Below, piece by piece: positions 26,120 through 35,869 of a stretch of DNA of 64,000 nucleotides. Below the pieces are notes generated by a model. The model worked only from the letters and a program-made list of their open reading frames with translations, was not told the DNA's origin and ran no database searches. Source of the stretch: Isosphaera pallida ATCC 43644 (GTDB taxonomy: Bacteria > Planctomycetota > Planctomycetia > Isosphaerales > Isosphaeraceae); NCBI RefSeq assembly GCF_000186345.1, contig NC_014962.1, positions 5,236,450-5,300,449 of the forward strand. The letters are read 5' to 3'. Both the position numbers and the translations under genes were made by a program. Position 1 is the first letter of the stretch. Every line of letters starts with the position of its first letter.

Positions 26120-28372
26120 TCATCCCACCATTTGCAGATAAGCCTCGGTGAGTCGTCGATAAAGGGGCGACTCCCGCCGCAGTTCTTGGTGGGTTCCTAC
26201 CGCCACCACCTTGCCGCCGTCGAGCAAGGCGATTCGGTCAGCCGATTGAATGGTGCCAAGATGGTGAGCAATCAGAAAGGTGGTCCGACCACGCGAATAC
26301 ACTTCCAGAGCTTTGCGAATGAGGGTCTCGTCCTCAATGTCAATGGCGCTGGTGGCCTCGTCGAGGATCAACACCGAGGGGTCGCGGAGCATCACCCGCG
26401 CCAGAGCGATCCGTTGGCGTTGGCCACCGGAGAGCGAGTGACCGGCTTCGGCTACCCGAGTTTCGTAACCCTGGGGCAGTTGTTCGATGAAGTTGTGGGC
26501 GTAGGCCCGTTTAGCCGCCTCTTCGATCTCGGCGCGGCTGGCGTGGGGTTTGCCGTAGGCGATATTGGCGGCGATCGTGCCTTCGAACAACACGGTCTCT
26601 TGTGTCACCATGCCGATCTGTCGTCGCCATTCGCGGGCCACCGCGTCACGTAGATCCACGCCGTCAACCCGGATCGCCCCCTCTTGAACGTCGTGGAACC
26701 GGGCCAGCAGGGCCATTAAGGTCGATTTGCCCGAGCCGTTAGCCCCCACCAGGGCGATCCGCTCGCCGTGACGCACTTGAAGCGTCAACCCCTTGAGGAT
26801 CGGTTCGCGTCCGGGGTAGGCGAAGACCACGTCGGTGAACTCGATGCTTCGTTGATGACGCGGCAAGACCACGGCGTTGGGCTTATCCACCACCTCAGGG
26901 CGGCGATCCATCAAGGCGCAGATGCGGTCGGAGGCGGCCGCGGCGCGTTGAATCTTGGAATGCACATTAGCAAGTTTGCGAATCGGGTCGGAAATTCCAG
27001 CGAGCATCGCGTACAGCGACAACAGGTCTTCGATCGCCATCGGCCGCGCGGCCAGTTGCAGGCTGGCGAAGCCGAAATCCAGAAAGATCGTCTGACGAAG
27101 GACTAAATAAGCTCCAGACAGCAACGCGATCGACACCGTGCCTAGGGCCAACAATTCTAGAACCGGATCGGACACGGCGTCGATCGTCGCCACCCGGATC
27201 GACTTGCGCAACAGGGTCTTGGTCTCCCGATGGAAGCGGTTGCGCTCGTGGCGCTCCATCGAGGAGGCTTTGACCACCTTGATCCCCTGGAACGTCTCCT
27301 GAAGGATTTTATAGATTTCCGACAGGCTTTCCAACGAGCGTCGAACCGCTTTTTTGAGGATTTTGCCGACCCGAACGGTGCAGTAGAGCGAGAGGGGCAC
27401 CAGAATCAGGGCAAAAACAGTCAAACGCCAGTTGAGCCACATCGCGGCTCCCAGGCAACTCATTGCCCGCAACGGCTCGCGGATCAGGCGTCCCATCACC
27501 AGGTTCAAACCGACGCCCACCATCTCCACGTCGTTGGTGAAGCGGGCGATCAAATCGGCGGTGCCTTGCTCGTTGAAGTGTTTGAGGTCCAACGCCATGG
27601 TTCGGCGGAAGAATTGGTTGCGTAGCCGAAATAAAGTCAGGTGGGTCACCGAGGCGACCAGATAATCTTGAAAGAACTGGAACACCCCTTTGACCGCCAC
27701 CCCCAGCATCAATAACCCAATGAGGATGAGAAGCGTTTGAAACCCGTCGTTAGGGAGGTATCGGTTGACGTAGGGCTGGATGACGAGATAACGATTGAGC
27801 CAGGTTTGGGCCGAATCCAGGTCGCGTTTCAGGACTTGCCGCCGCCGTTCCAGGATTTCGCCTTGCCCCTGCTTGACCACGGAATCGACGTGACGCTTGA
27901 GTTCGTCCAACCGCGCCTCGACGATCGCCAGCCGGGCGGAGAGGAGTCGTCCCTCGGCGACCCGGACGTTGGCGGCAACGGCGTGGGGGGCGAGCGGCTC
28001 GGCGGCGATCAAGGCAGCCCGCTCGCGTTCAGCGCGTCTTTGCTCGCCGCGGAGGTGGAGCGCCTCCTCGTCAATCGCGTCGAAACGCTTGCGAAACGCC
28101 TCGGGGTCGCGTCCTTGAGCGTTCCAGTCAGCCAGCGCGTCCACCTCCTCGATCCGCGCTTCCAGCGAAGCGATCTCGACCCGTGCGCTAGCGATCTGAT
28201 CGGCGACCCAAATCTGACAATTGCCATTATGAAACAAGATGTTGAGCAGCGGATACACCAGACCGATGTTCGCGCTCCAAAGCAACGCCACGAACCCCGC
28301 ACAGACCAAGGAGACCAGGAAACGCCCCCGGTAGGCCCGGGCTAGGCCGATCAAGCGGAAGAAGTTGGTCAT
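26120..28372 (-). CDS. ABC exporter, fused membrane and ATPase domains (MsbA/LipidA-export type)
   Basis: A 750-residue half-transporter. The NBD is complete: Walker A GANGSGKST (about 543), Q-loop MVTQET, signature LSGGQRQR (about 645), Walker B VLILDEATSAID (about 665) and H-loop IAHH (about 698). The membrane domain has six helices like MsbA. Between helix 1 (LIGLARAY and the following hydrophobic run) and helix 2 sits an unusual insert of about 160 polar, heptad-like residues (roughly 45-205), rich in Glu/Arg/Ala and probably an extracytoplasmic coiled coil. The substrate is likely a lipid or glycolipid, by family only. The start at 28372 (MTNFFRLIG) is preferred; the frame opens at 28462. 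Confidence 0.88.
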   Translation of the reverse strand: MTNFFRLIGLARAYRGRFLVSLVCAGFVALLWSANIGLVYPLLNILFHNGNCQIWVADQIASARVEIASLEARIEEVDALADWNAQGRDPEAFRKRFDAIDEEALHLRGEQRRAERERAALIAAEPLAPHAVAANVRVAEGRLLSARLAIVEARLDELKRHVDSVVKQGQGEILERRRQVLKRDLDSAQTWLNRYLVIQPYVNRYLPNDGFQTLLILIGLLMLGVAVKGVFQFFQDYLVASVTHLTLFRLRNQFFRRTMALDLKHFNEQGTADLIARFTNDVEMVGVGLNLVMGRLIREPLRAMSCLGAAMWLNWRLTVFALILVPLSLYCTVRVGKILKKAVRRSLESLSEIYKILQETFQGIKVVKASSMERHERNRFHRETKTLLRKSIRVATIDAVSDPVLELLALGTVSIALLSGAYLVLRQTIFLDFGFASLQLAARPMAIEDLLSLYAMLAGISDPIRKLANVHSKIQRAAAASDRICALMDRRPEVVDKPNAVVLPRHQRSIEFTDVVFAYPGREPILKGLTLQVRHGERIALVGANGSGKSTLMALLARFHDVQEGAIRVDGVDLRDAVAREWRRQIGMVTQETVLFEGTIAANIAYGKPHASRAEIEEAAKRAYAHNFIEQLPQGYETRVAEAGHSLSGGQRQRIALARVMLRDPSVLILDEATSAIDIEDETLIRKALEVYSRGRTTFLIAHHLGTIQSADRIALLDGGKVVAVGTHQELRRESPLYRRLTEAYLQMVG

Positions 28373-28993
28373 GGGCGCGCGATCCGTTCGTGAGCGAGGG
28401 CCGGCAACGCGAGGGTTGGGCGTTCCATCGAACCCGAGTCCTTGATCTCCGCCCGATGACAAGCAAACGGACAGTTTGGAGCGGGTCGGAGAAAAGGCAG
28501 CGCGGGGGTTGTATCAACACCACCCAATTGGTGCAATCCCGGTTCAAGCCGGACCAACCCCCTGGGAAGCGTGGAAGGCCGCGTTTCCAAATCAGAATCG
28601 GACCCCGACGCCCAGTTCATTCACTCCATCTTCAGGGCTGCCTAAAGATTCGCCGACAATTCGTCTTCCCAGATTGAGCGCTTTGGAGAAGAATGCCGCG
28701 CGGTTTGACAGGACGGCCACGGTTCGCGGCTCGGACCGGCCAAGCGCGGCATCCGAACCCACGCGATGGAACTATGGTTCGTCCGACGCGACGTGTTGCG
28801 ACGCGCCGCGAGACCCGACCCGCCCCGACGCCAAACGTCATGTGTTCGAGGATGACGGAGATGAGGATGTCGCTGTGGTGTGACATCCAGTTTCGGAATC
28901 CGTTGAATCGATCAGGGCAAGGAAGCCCGCCGTGGCGGACCCGGTCCTCTTGGATCGAGCGTCCCGCGGCCGCGAGGTGAGGATGGTGACCCG
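28373..28993. other. Divergent intergenic region, no gene seen
   Basis: A 621-base gap between the ABC exporter (minus) and the giant Pro/TPR protein (plus). It presumably holds both promoters. Open frames of 80-135 codons overlap it on both strands but have no start sites or protein features that support them. Confidence 0.35.
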
Positions 28994-31900
28994 ATGAATC
29001 CGGCCGACCCGACTTCCTCGAAGGCGAATCCCACGCCGCCGAATTCCCCGTCCCCGCCCGTTCCGGACGACTCGGGCCGTTCCGCCACGACCGGAGCGCC
29101 CGGGGGTGGGTCCGGCGGTTCTAAAATTTGGGACGAACCTAACGCCGCCTGGGATTTGCTGGAACGAGGCTGGGAGGAGTTTCTGCAACGGGAACGCCAA
29201 CGCGCCCAGGGGCCTTCGCCGACTCCGCCCCCGCCCCACATGATTCCGTCCTCGTCCCGAGGGGCCGTGCCCCCTTCCCCCGCGCCTCCACCATCCTCCC
29301 CGTCCCCGCCTGCCGGGGTTCACCCGGGTCGGATTCCCGCGTCTCCCTTGTTGACCACTCCCGCCTCCCCATCCGCGCCAACCTTACCTGCGTCAATCAA
29401 CCCGCCCGGCGTCGCGCCAATTCGGCCCGCCGCCGCCGACGAGGTGGCTAAGGTGCGCGAACTGGGCGTCAAGTTGGAAGCTCTGCTGCGCCGCGCCTTT
29501 CCTGAAGCCAAGCCGACTCCCGGCCCCCAGGCGTTGACTCAGTTGATTCAGTACGCCCTCGCTCAAGCAACCCAACGGGACGATCAACCCGGCCCCATCG
29601 CCAACCCGCCCGTGGAACTCGCCGAAGCCCTCAGAATCCGCAACCAGGCCCTTGCCGCCCTCCGCGCGGAGGCCGGCACGCCGCCGATCACCACCGTGGA
29701 AGCTCGCCGCTGCGTTGCCACCTTCACCCAGGCGATTCAGGGACTCACCTTCTACCTCAAGAATCCCAGAGTCGCCCTTCCCGGCGGCTCGTCCACGTGG
29801 GCGTCCTACCGCGCGATTCCCGAAGCGTCCACGGCGTCCGCTCCATCCACCCCGTCGGCTCCGCTTTCGTCCCCCGCGTCCGCTCCATCCCCACCGCCTT
29901 CGCCCAACGTGGTCGCCTCGCCTCCGCCTGCGGTCGCCGCGGCGACCCAGGAGGACGAGGACGAAATGGACGTGATTCTCGACACCGCGGAGACGGAGGA
30001 GTCCAACGTCGGCACCGTTGCCTCACCGCCGGTGGTCGCTGCCGATGCTCCCAGTCAGTCGTCCGGGTTCGCATCCTCGCCCTCCTCGGACCCTGCTTCA
30101 ACCCCGGTCGCTCCAACCGCCCCCACCCAGACGACGGCCAACGCCGCGCTGACGGATCGGCATCCAACCTCGGCGGAACTGCCCACGTCCGTCCCCTGCG
30201 ACGCCCCGGCGTCCCAATCCGCTCCGCCAGTCAAACTCCTCTCCACACCTGTGGGCGAGACGGCCAACCGGACGCCCAACAATCAACGGCGAGCCGACGC
30301 CCGACGTGGGACGACGACGCGGTCCCCCCACGCGAACCCCACTCGAACCACCCGACCCCGTGGCTCGCGGGTGAAACGATTGGCGGTCTCCCTGACGCTG
30401 GGAGCGGCGTGCGGCGGCGCGGTTTGGTTGGGGTCCGTGTTTTGGAATGCCCCCTTCCACGAAGTGGACCAGCTCCGCCGCCGCGCCGAAGTGGCCATGC
30501 GTCAACTCGAAGAGTTCGAGAACGATCAAGAAATCAACGACCAACTCAATCGCATGATCGCACTGCGCGGCGAAGCGGCCGTCGCGGTCCAGGCCGGACG
30601 GCTCGACGACGCCGCCCTCTCTTACCGCTCAGTGATTCAGGATGCTCAACGTCTGCTTGATCAACGCGGCGTCGCGTTGCGAACCGAACTCAACGCTGCC
30701 GACTCCACCGCGTTGCGACTAGGCGATTCCGCCAACCACCCGCTGGCCCCAATCAAGCCCGACGACCCCGTCGCCGTGGCTTGGGCGAATTCGGATGATT
30801 CCGAAAGCGGTCCCGTTGGTCATAACGCGCTTCAAGCCCAACACGATTCCCAAGACACCGTTGACCTTGACATGCCGGCGGCCCCTCCCGCCCCTCTAGA
30901 CGCGCCCGGGGAGGTTCCCCCGCCCCCCACTCCCCTGGAGGTGGCGATGACGCCGCCGCGGCAGAACCAAACCGAGAGCACGACGATCGCCCCAAGTCCC
31001 GATCCCGTCGGCCTCGTCGAACCACGCCCGGCGGACGATCCTCCCGCCCCGCCCGACTCTCCCGCCCCCGTGATCGCCGCCCACCCAACGAGCCAACCCT
31101 CCGCGCCTCCCGCCCAGGAACCGACCAACCTCGAACCGCCGCCCCAGCGGGACGCCTCGACCGCCACGTTGGCCGCGGCGATTCCGCCACCCCGGCGTCC
31201 CTCGGCGTCCGATGCGGCGTCCAAGAGCGAAGAGGAGCGTCCCGAGAACGAAGAATCGCCGATCGAGATGCCCGCGTTGCCGACCACCGCCGAAGTCGCC
31301 AACGCGGAACCCCCTATTGAACAGGAAGCCGGTCAGGAGGCGATGTCGAGGTCTCCGGACCCCGCTGCGGTCCCCGATTCGGAGGTCGCGTCCGAAGCGC
31401 GTCGTCGCCTCGAGGAGTTGGTCGCGTCCGCCCCGGCGGAGCTGCGGGGCGAGGCCGGGCCGCTGACCCGTCGTTTGGCCGAATTGGAACGTCGAGCCGC
31501 CGAAGAGTCTAAGGAGGGCGCGGTCGCCCTTTATGACCAGGCGATCGCCTCTTGGAACGAGTGGCTCGACGAGGCAACGCTGGAACAGGCCACGACCCTG
31601 GCGCGGGCGGAGCGTCACGACGAGGCGATGACCCTGCTTTCCGACTTGGCTCAACGCAAACCGGACGATCCCAGAGTTCGCCTAGCGGTGGCGCGTTCGG
31701 CGGGCCGGGCCGCATCGTGGTGGTTGGCGCACGCCGAGCAAACCCTCAAGGCGTTCCAGCAGGAGGCCGACGATCCCGCCGGACTGGTTCGACCGGGCGG
31801 CGACGGCTTGGGGGCAACCGCCCGCGAACACGCCTGGACCTGGGCTGAAATCGCTCGGATCAAGACCCGGCTCCACCTCCCGTCCCAAGAGGCGTTGGAG

Positions 31901-32875
31901 AACGCCCGTCGCGCCGCCGAGGCCGTTGGCGATCCCCTCGACCGCGCGCGGGCTTGGGGCGCGGTGGCTTCCGCCGAGGTGGTCGCCGGGCTCAACGATC
32001 GCGCCCGTGCCACGCTTGAAGCGGCCGCGGCCCAACTCGAAGCGGTGGCCCCAACGCTGGATCAACAAGGGGGCTGTCGAGCCTGGTGGGTCGCAATTGA
32101 ACTGGTCCGCCGGGCCGGCGAGCTTGGCGAACCCCGGTTGTGGGAAACCTGCGTGCGTCGCTCGTTCGCCGTGCGTCCTAGCTACACGGCGACCCGCGCC
32201 CATCGTCCCGGCCTCTCGACAGCCGACTACGATCGGTTCTGGACCGGGATGTATCACCTGGCCTACGGCGACCTCGCCTCGGCCCGCGCATTGGCCGACG
32301 CCCTTTGCGATCAGGACGACTCGACGTTCCAGGGCGACCCGTATTTGCACGCCGCGTTGGCCCGCACCAGCGCAGCGATGGGCGATCTTCCCGGCGCCAC
32401 CCGCTCGATTGAGAAGGTCCAGCACCTCCTGACGAATCCGTCCAGTGAGCTGCCCAGCGTCCGTCGGGCCGAATGCCTAGGCATGATCGCTTCAGCGGCA
32501 GCCCTCTCGGGCGACTATGGCCTGTGTCAGACCCTGCTCAAGAGGGTTCCCGAGGGACCGGCGCGGGACGAGGCGTTGCTGACCCTGGCCCAGGTCGCCG
32601 CTCAGGCCGGGCGGCTTGATCAAGCGATGGCTGCCGCTGAGATGATCCGCGATCCGGTTGATCGGGCCGCGGCGATTCGGATTCAAGCCGCCGCCCGCGC
32701 CCAGCGCCGCGAGTTCGCGCCGCTGATCGGCTGGATCGCCGGACTCGATTCACCCATCCGTCAGGCCGAAGCCCTCGCCGGAGCCGCCGCCGGAGTCGCG
32801 CCCCGTTTGGCCCGCTCGCCCGAGGAGAGCGGGAACCGCGCCGCCGCCAACCCACGTTCCGAGCCGCCTCGCTGA
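28994..32875 (+). CDS. Giant proline-rich single-span membrane protein with TPR-like C-terminal half
   Basis: A 1293-residue protein of unknown function. Residues 1-110 and 240-455 are Pro/Ser/Thr/Ala-rich. Residues 140-270 form a short helical domain (EVAKVRELGVKLEALLRRAF and after). A single hydrophobic helix spans about 462-483 (LAVSLTLGAACGGAVWLGSV), preceded by an Arg-rich cytoplasmic edge. A coiled coil follows (VDQLRRRAEVAMRQLEEFEN). Then comes another disordered Pro-rich stretch (about 585-790), and finally about 480 residues of TPR-like helices (ATLARAERHDEAMTLLSDLA and similar). It resembles a scaffold anchored in a membrane. The TPR part would be on the far side from the N-terminus. 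There is no operon partner. Confidence 0.75.
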   Translation: MNPADPTSSKANPTPPNSPSPPVPDDSGRSATTGAPGGGSGGSKIWDEPNAAWDLLERGWEEFLQRERQRAQGPSPTPPPPHMIPSSSRGAVPPSPAPPPSSPSPPAGVHPGRIPASPLLTTPASPSAPTLPASINPPGVAPIRPAAADEVAKVRELGVKLEALLRRAFPEAKPTPGPQALTQLIQYALAQATQRDDQPGPIANPPVELAEALRIRNQALAALRAEAGTPPITTVEARRCVATFTQAIQGLTFYLKNPRVALPGGSSTWASYRAIPEASTASAPSTPSAPLSSPASAPSPPPSPNVVASPPPAVAAATQEDEDEMDVILDTAETEESNVGTVASPPVVAADAPSQSSGFASSPSSDPASTPVAPTAPTQTTANAALTDRHPTSAELPTSVPCDAPASQSAPPVKLLSTPVGETANRTPNNQRRADARRGTTTRSPHANPTRTTRPRGSRVKRLAVSLTLGAACGGAVWLGSVFWNAPFHEVDQLRRRAEVAMRQLEEFENDQEINDQLNRMIALRGEAAVAVQAGRLDDAALSYRSVIQDAQRLLDQRGVALRTELNAADSTALRLGDSANHPLAPIKPDDPVAVAWANSDDSESGPVGHNALQAQHDSQDTVDLDMPAAPPAPLDAPGEVPPPPTPLEVAMTPPRQNQTESTTIAPSPDPVGLVEPRPADDPPAPPDSPAPVIAAHPTSQPSAPPAQEPTNLEPPPQRDASTATLAAAIPPPRRPSASDAASKSEEERPENEESPIEMPALPTTAEVANAEPPIEQEAGQEAMSRSPDPAAVPDSEVASEARRRLEELVASAPAELRGEAGPLTRRLAELERRAAEESKEGAVALYDQAIASWNEWLDEATLEQATTLARAERHDEAMTLLSDLAQRKPDDPRVRLAVARSAGRAASWWLAHAEQTLKAFQQEADDPAGLVRPGGDGLGATAREHAWTWAEIARIKTRLHLPSQEALENARRAAEAVGDPLDRARAWGAVASAEVVAGLNDRARATLEAAAAQLEAVAPTLDQQGGCRAWWVAIELVRRAGELGEPRLWETCVRRSFAVRPSYTATRAHRPGLSTADYDRFWTGMYHLAYGDLASARALADALCDQDDSTFQGDPYLHAALARTSAAMGDLPGATRSIEKVQHLLTNPSSELPSVRRAECLGMIASAAALSGDYGLCQTLLKRVPEGPARDEALLTLAQVAAQAGRLDQAMAAAEMIRDPVDRAAAIRIQAAARAQRREFAPLIGWIAGLDSPIRQAEALAGAAAGVAPRLARSPEESGNRAAANPRSEPPR

Positions 32876-33116
32876 ATGAACCAACTCAGCGTGGCTTCCC
32901 CCCACCCCCCGGCGAACCCAGCGGGTTGGCCGCCCCATCCCGCCCAAATCGCTCCCCTCCTCCTTCTTCCCCTCAGCACGCAACTTCCGCCCTTATGCCC
33001 ACGAGCGGACGCCCGCGTGTTTGGTTGTCCGCCGCGACTGAATCGGCTAGCCTTGGGTGAACCTTCCGAGACCACCTCGGACCGCCGATTTCCTTCGCAC
33101 GAGACCATACTTGTTT

Positions 33117-33980
33117 ATGAGGTTACCCTCGCAACGCCTCGAAACCACCGAGGTTGACGCCGAGGCCGCCGGGTCCATCGCCACCGGCGGCCGCTCTCGC
33201 CACCCGCAACGCCCCACTATGTACCAAACCTGGAGGCGTCTGCTGTTCCTACACTGGCCGTTGCCCGCCGAGGAGGTCCAGGCGCGTTTGCCCCAGGGTC
33301 TGGGGTTGACGGTCGATTGTTTCGAGGGATCAGCCTATGTGGGGTTGGTTCCGTTCATCATGAGTGGAGTCAGGCCGCGGGGTTTGCCGGCGCTCCCCTG
33401 GCTCTCGGAGTTCCCTGAAATCAACGTCCGCACCTACGTCAACCACCCGAAAACGGGTCCGGGCGTCTGGTTTTTCAGTCTGGACGCGGGTCATCCGGTG
33501 GCGGTGGCGATCGCCCGTTTCTGGTTCGGCCTGCCATATTTCCGGGCAACGATGTCCGAACGGCTCGAAATGGCCGAGCACGACAGCGCGACGGCGTTGA
33601 GGCCCCGGCGGGTCGTCTACCGGACCGAGCGACGGAGCGGCCGCGGCGCTTCGGCGGGAAGCCTCTTGAGCTACGAACTGGACCCGCACGCCTCGGCGGT
33701 TCCAGCCCCGTCGGGAAGCCTCGAGGAGTTTCTGGTCGAGCGTTACCGGCTCTACTGCGTTCGGAAGGGGCGGTTGCTCACCGGCCTGGTCCGCCATCTC
33801 CCCTACCGCCTGACCGCCATCGACGGGTTGCAACTGGAGGACCGCCTCGTGAGCGCCGCTGGGTTCGGTCCTTGGACAAGTGGGCCTCCGGTGTCGGCTC
33901 GTTTTGTTGACAAGGTAGATGTAGAGATTTTTGCGCCAACGGTCGTTGAGAGGACCAGGAGGATGGAGGAGACGGCATGA
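33117..33980 (+). CDS. DUF2071 family protein (YqjF-like)
   Basis: About 287 residues. The conserved core begins MYQTWRRLLFLHWPLPAEEV and continues with YVGLVPFIMSGVRPRGLP, then FPEINVRTYV and GVWFFSLDA, all hallmarks of the DUF2071/YqjF family. The family has an acetoacetate-decarboxylase-like fold; its biochemical role is undefined. The start is uncertain: ATG 33117 is chosen, while GTG 33057 and ATG 33219 are also in frame, and none has a strong ribosome-binding site. Its stop overlaps the next start (ATGA), so it is translationally coupled to the transporter gene. Confidence 0.85.
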   Translation: MRLPSQRLETTEVDAEAAGSIATGGRSRHPQRPTMYQTWRRLLFLHWPLPAEEVQARLPQGLGLTVDCFEGSAYVGLVPFIMSGVRPRGLPALPWLSEFPEINVRTYVNHPKTGPGVWFFSLDAGHPVAVAIARFWFGLPYFRATMSERLEMAEHDSATALRPRRVVYRTERRSGRGASAGSLLSYELDPHASAVPAPSGSLEEFLVERYRLYCVRKGRLLTGLVRHLPYRLTAIDGLQLEDRLVSAAGFGPWTSGPPVSARFVDKVDVEIFAPTVVERTRRMEETA

Positions 33981-35347
33981 GTGCAACGGGAGCGGCGCGG
34001 GGGCAACGCTGGTGGCGGTCAATGTCGGCCCGGGTCGTCGCGGCGATTGTGACCGGCATCCTCATTGGCGTCGTTTCTCCCGACCTAGGCGCGTCGCTGG
34101 GTCCGTTGGGTGTTGGCTTCGTCAATTTGATCAAGATGTTGATTGGACCAGTCATCTTCTGTACGATCGTGCATGGTATCGCCTCAGTGGGCGATCTCCG
34201 CCAGGCCGGTCGGGTCGGCGTTAAGGCATTGGTTTATTTCGAGGTGGTCACAACACTGGCGTTGGTGATTGGGTTGGTGGTGGTCAATCTGATTTGGCCG
34301 GGGGCGGGTCTCAATGTCGATCCGGCCAGCTTGACGACCAAGGGATTGCCAATCGCCGCGGTCGAAGCCGCTGGCGACCACCCGGAAGGGGTCGAGGGTT
34401 TTGTTGATTTTGTGATGAGGATCATCCCGCGTTCGTTTGTGGCGGCATTCGTGGATGGCGAATTGTTGCAGGTGGTGCTGGTCTCGTTGCTCTTCGGCGC
34501 AGCGTTAGCGGGTCTGGGCGAGGCGGGCCGTCCAGTCTTGGAAGGGGTGGAGCATCTCAACCGGGTCTTTTTTGGGATTGTCAATCTCATTATGAAGATC
34601 GCGCCGCTGGGGGCTCTGGGCGCGATGGCCTTTACGGTGGGCCGCTACGGCCTGGGGTCACTGGTTGCGCTGGCCTGGTTGATGGGCAGCTTTTATCTGA
34701 CCTGCCTGCTGTTCGTCTTCCTGGTCCTGGGGCCGATCCTATGGTGGACTTGCCGGGTGCGAATCGATCGATTGCTCAGACATTTGAGTGAAGAATTGTG
34801 GATTGTCTTGGGCACATCGTCGTCGGAGACGGTGCTGCCCCGTTTGATGGAGAAGCTGACCCGTCTGGGCTGCGCGCGGCCGGTGGTGGGCCTGACGCTG
34901 CCGACTGGCTATTCGTTTAACCTGGATGGGACGTCGATTTACCTGACGATGGCGGCGGTCTTTGTGGCTCAGGCGGTCAATGTCCCGTTGAGCCTAGGCG
35001 ACCAACTCGGGCTGCTGGCAGTGCTTCTGATCACCTCGAAGGGGGCCGCGGGCGTCACCGGCAGCGGCTTCATCGTGCTGGCGGCGACCCTGCAATCGAC
35101 CAGCGCGGTGCCGGTGGCGGCCCTCACCTTGATTCTGGGGATCGACCGTTTCATGTCCGAAGCCCGGGCCTTGACCAACGTGGTCGGCAACACGGTGGCC
35201 ACCCTGGTGGTCGCCCGCTGGGAGAATGCCCTCGATCTGGACACCCTGCAGAGGACTCTCAACCCAACTCACTCATCGGTTCCCGATGCCCCGGGTTCCC
35301 TGTCCACCGTCGCCGAGCATCAGACCGAAACCTCCGCGCGGTCTTAG
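33977..35347 (+). CDS. dctA: Dicarboxylate/amino acid:cation symporter (DctA type)
   Basis: A 456-residue DAACS-family symporter. The N-terminal part shows NLIKMLIGPVIFCTIVHGIA. The C-terminal transport core has LPTGYSFNLDGTSIYLTMA, then LLITSKGAAGVTGSGFIVLA in hairpin HP2 and GIDRFMSEARALTNVVGN, all close to DctA. DctA takes up C4-dicarboxylates such as succinate with protons or sodium. An Asp/Glu transporter (GltP) is the main alternative. Coupling with the DUF2071 gene suggests a shared mRNA. The last 35 residues are a polar tail. Confidence 0.92.
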   Translation: MSATGAARGQRWWRSMSARVVAAIVTGILIGVVSPDLGASLGPLGVGFVNLIKMLIGPVIFCTIVHGIASVGDLRQAGRVGVKALVYFEVVTTLALVIGLVVVNLIWPGAGLNVDPASLTTKGLPIAAVEAAGDHPEGVEGFVDFVMRIIPRSFVAAFVDGELLQVVLVSLLFGAALAGLGEAGRPVLEGVEHLNRVFFGIVNLIMKIAPLGALGAMAFTVGRYGLGSLVALAWLMGSFYLTCLLFVFLVLGPILWWTCRVRIDRLLRHLSEELWIVLGTSSSETVLPRLMEKLTRLGCARPVVGLTLPTGYSFNLDGTSIYLTMAAVFVAQAVNVPLSLGDQLGLLAVLLITSKGAAGVTGSGFIVLAATLQSTSAVPVAALTLILGIDRFMSEARALTNVVGNTVATLVVARWENALDLDTLQRTLNPTHSSVPDAPGSLSTVAEHQTETSARS

Positions 35348-35446
35348 GACGGGTCTGGCCGGCCTCGACCTTCCAACCCGCATGGTGTCACCAACCGGGA
35401 GCGGCGCGAATCGGCCCGCATGAGCGATCGGCGACGAATCGCCTGT

Positions 35447-35869
35447 TCACTCTACCAGGTCTTCCACATCGTATTCGCGCAGTGACTGCACCACCACTCG
35501 GGCGAACTGGCGGAAAGTGTGGACCACCTGGTAGGGGATCAATCCTTCTTCATAGAGCAGGTAATAATCGGCCATCAAGGCGTCGCTTTGAGGCATGGAG
35601 AACCGCGCTAGGATGACCTTGTCGTTCAAGGTGTTGACCAGACGGAGCTTGTCCTCCTCGCTGGCGTCCTCGCGTAAGCCGTACACGCTGGTGAAGCGGA
35701 CAAGTTTACGGTCGGGATCAACGTTGAGATAGACGCGGCAACCAAAATCCGAGTAGACCCGCAGATCCCCGTCGTCGTCGATCTCAGTCTTGAGAAAGGC
35801 GGCGCGGAAGAACTTCTGGAGCAGAAAGGCGTCCACTTCGGATTCGGCGACCGGCACTCGGGGGTCCAT
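35447..35869 (-). CDS. YbjN-domain (type III secretion chaperone-like fold) protein
   Basis: A 140-residue soluble protein. The order of acidic helix, two-strand segment DLRVYSDFGCRVYLNVDPD and the segment LRLVNTLNDKVILARFSM matches the YbjN family, whose fold is like type III secretion chaperones. YbjN proteins are reported to modulate motility and stress responses in enterobacteria; no such link can be made here. The ATG at 35869 is the only good start. It is a single gene, convergent with dctA. Confidence 0.7.
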   Translation of the reverse strand: MDPRVPVAESEVDAFLLQKFFRAAFLKTEIDDDGDLRVYSDFGCRVYLNVDPDRKLVRFTSVYGLREDASEEDKLRLVNTLNDKVILARFSMPQSDALMADYYLLYEEGLIPYQVVHTFRQFARVVVQSLREYDVEDLVE

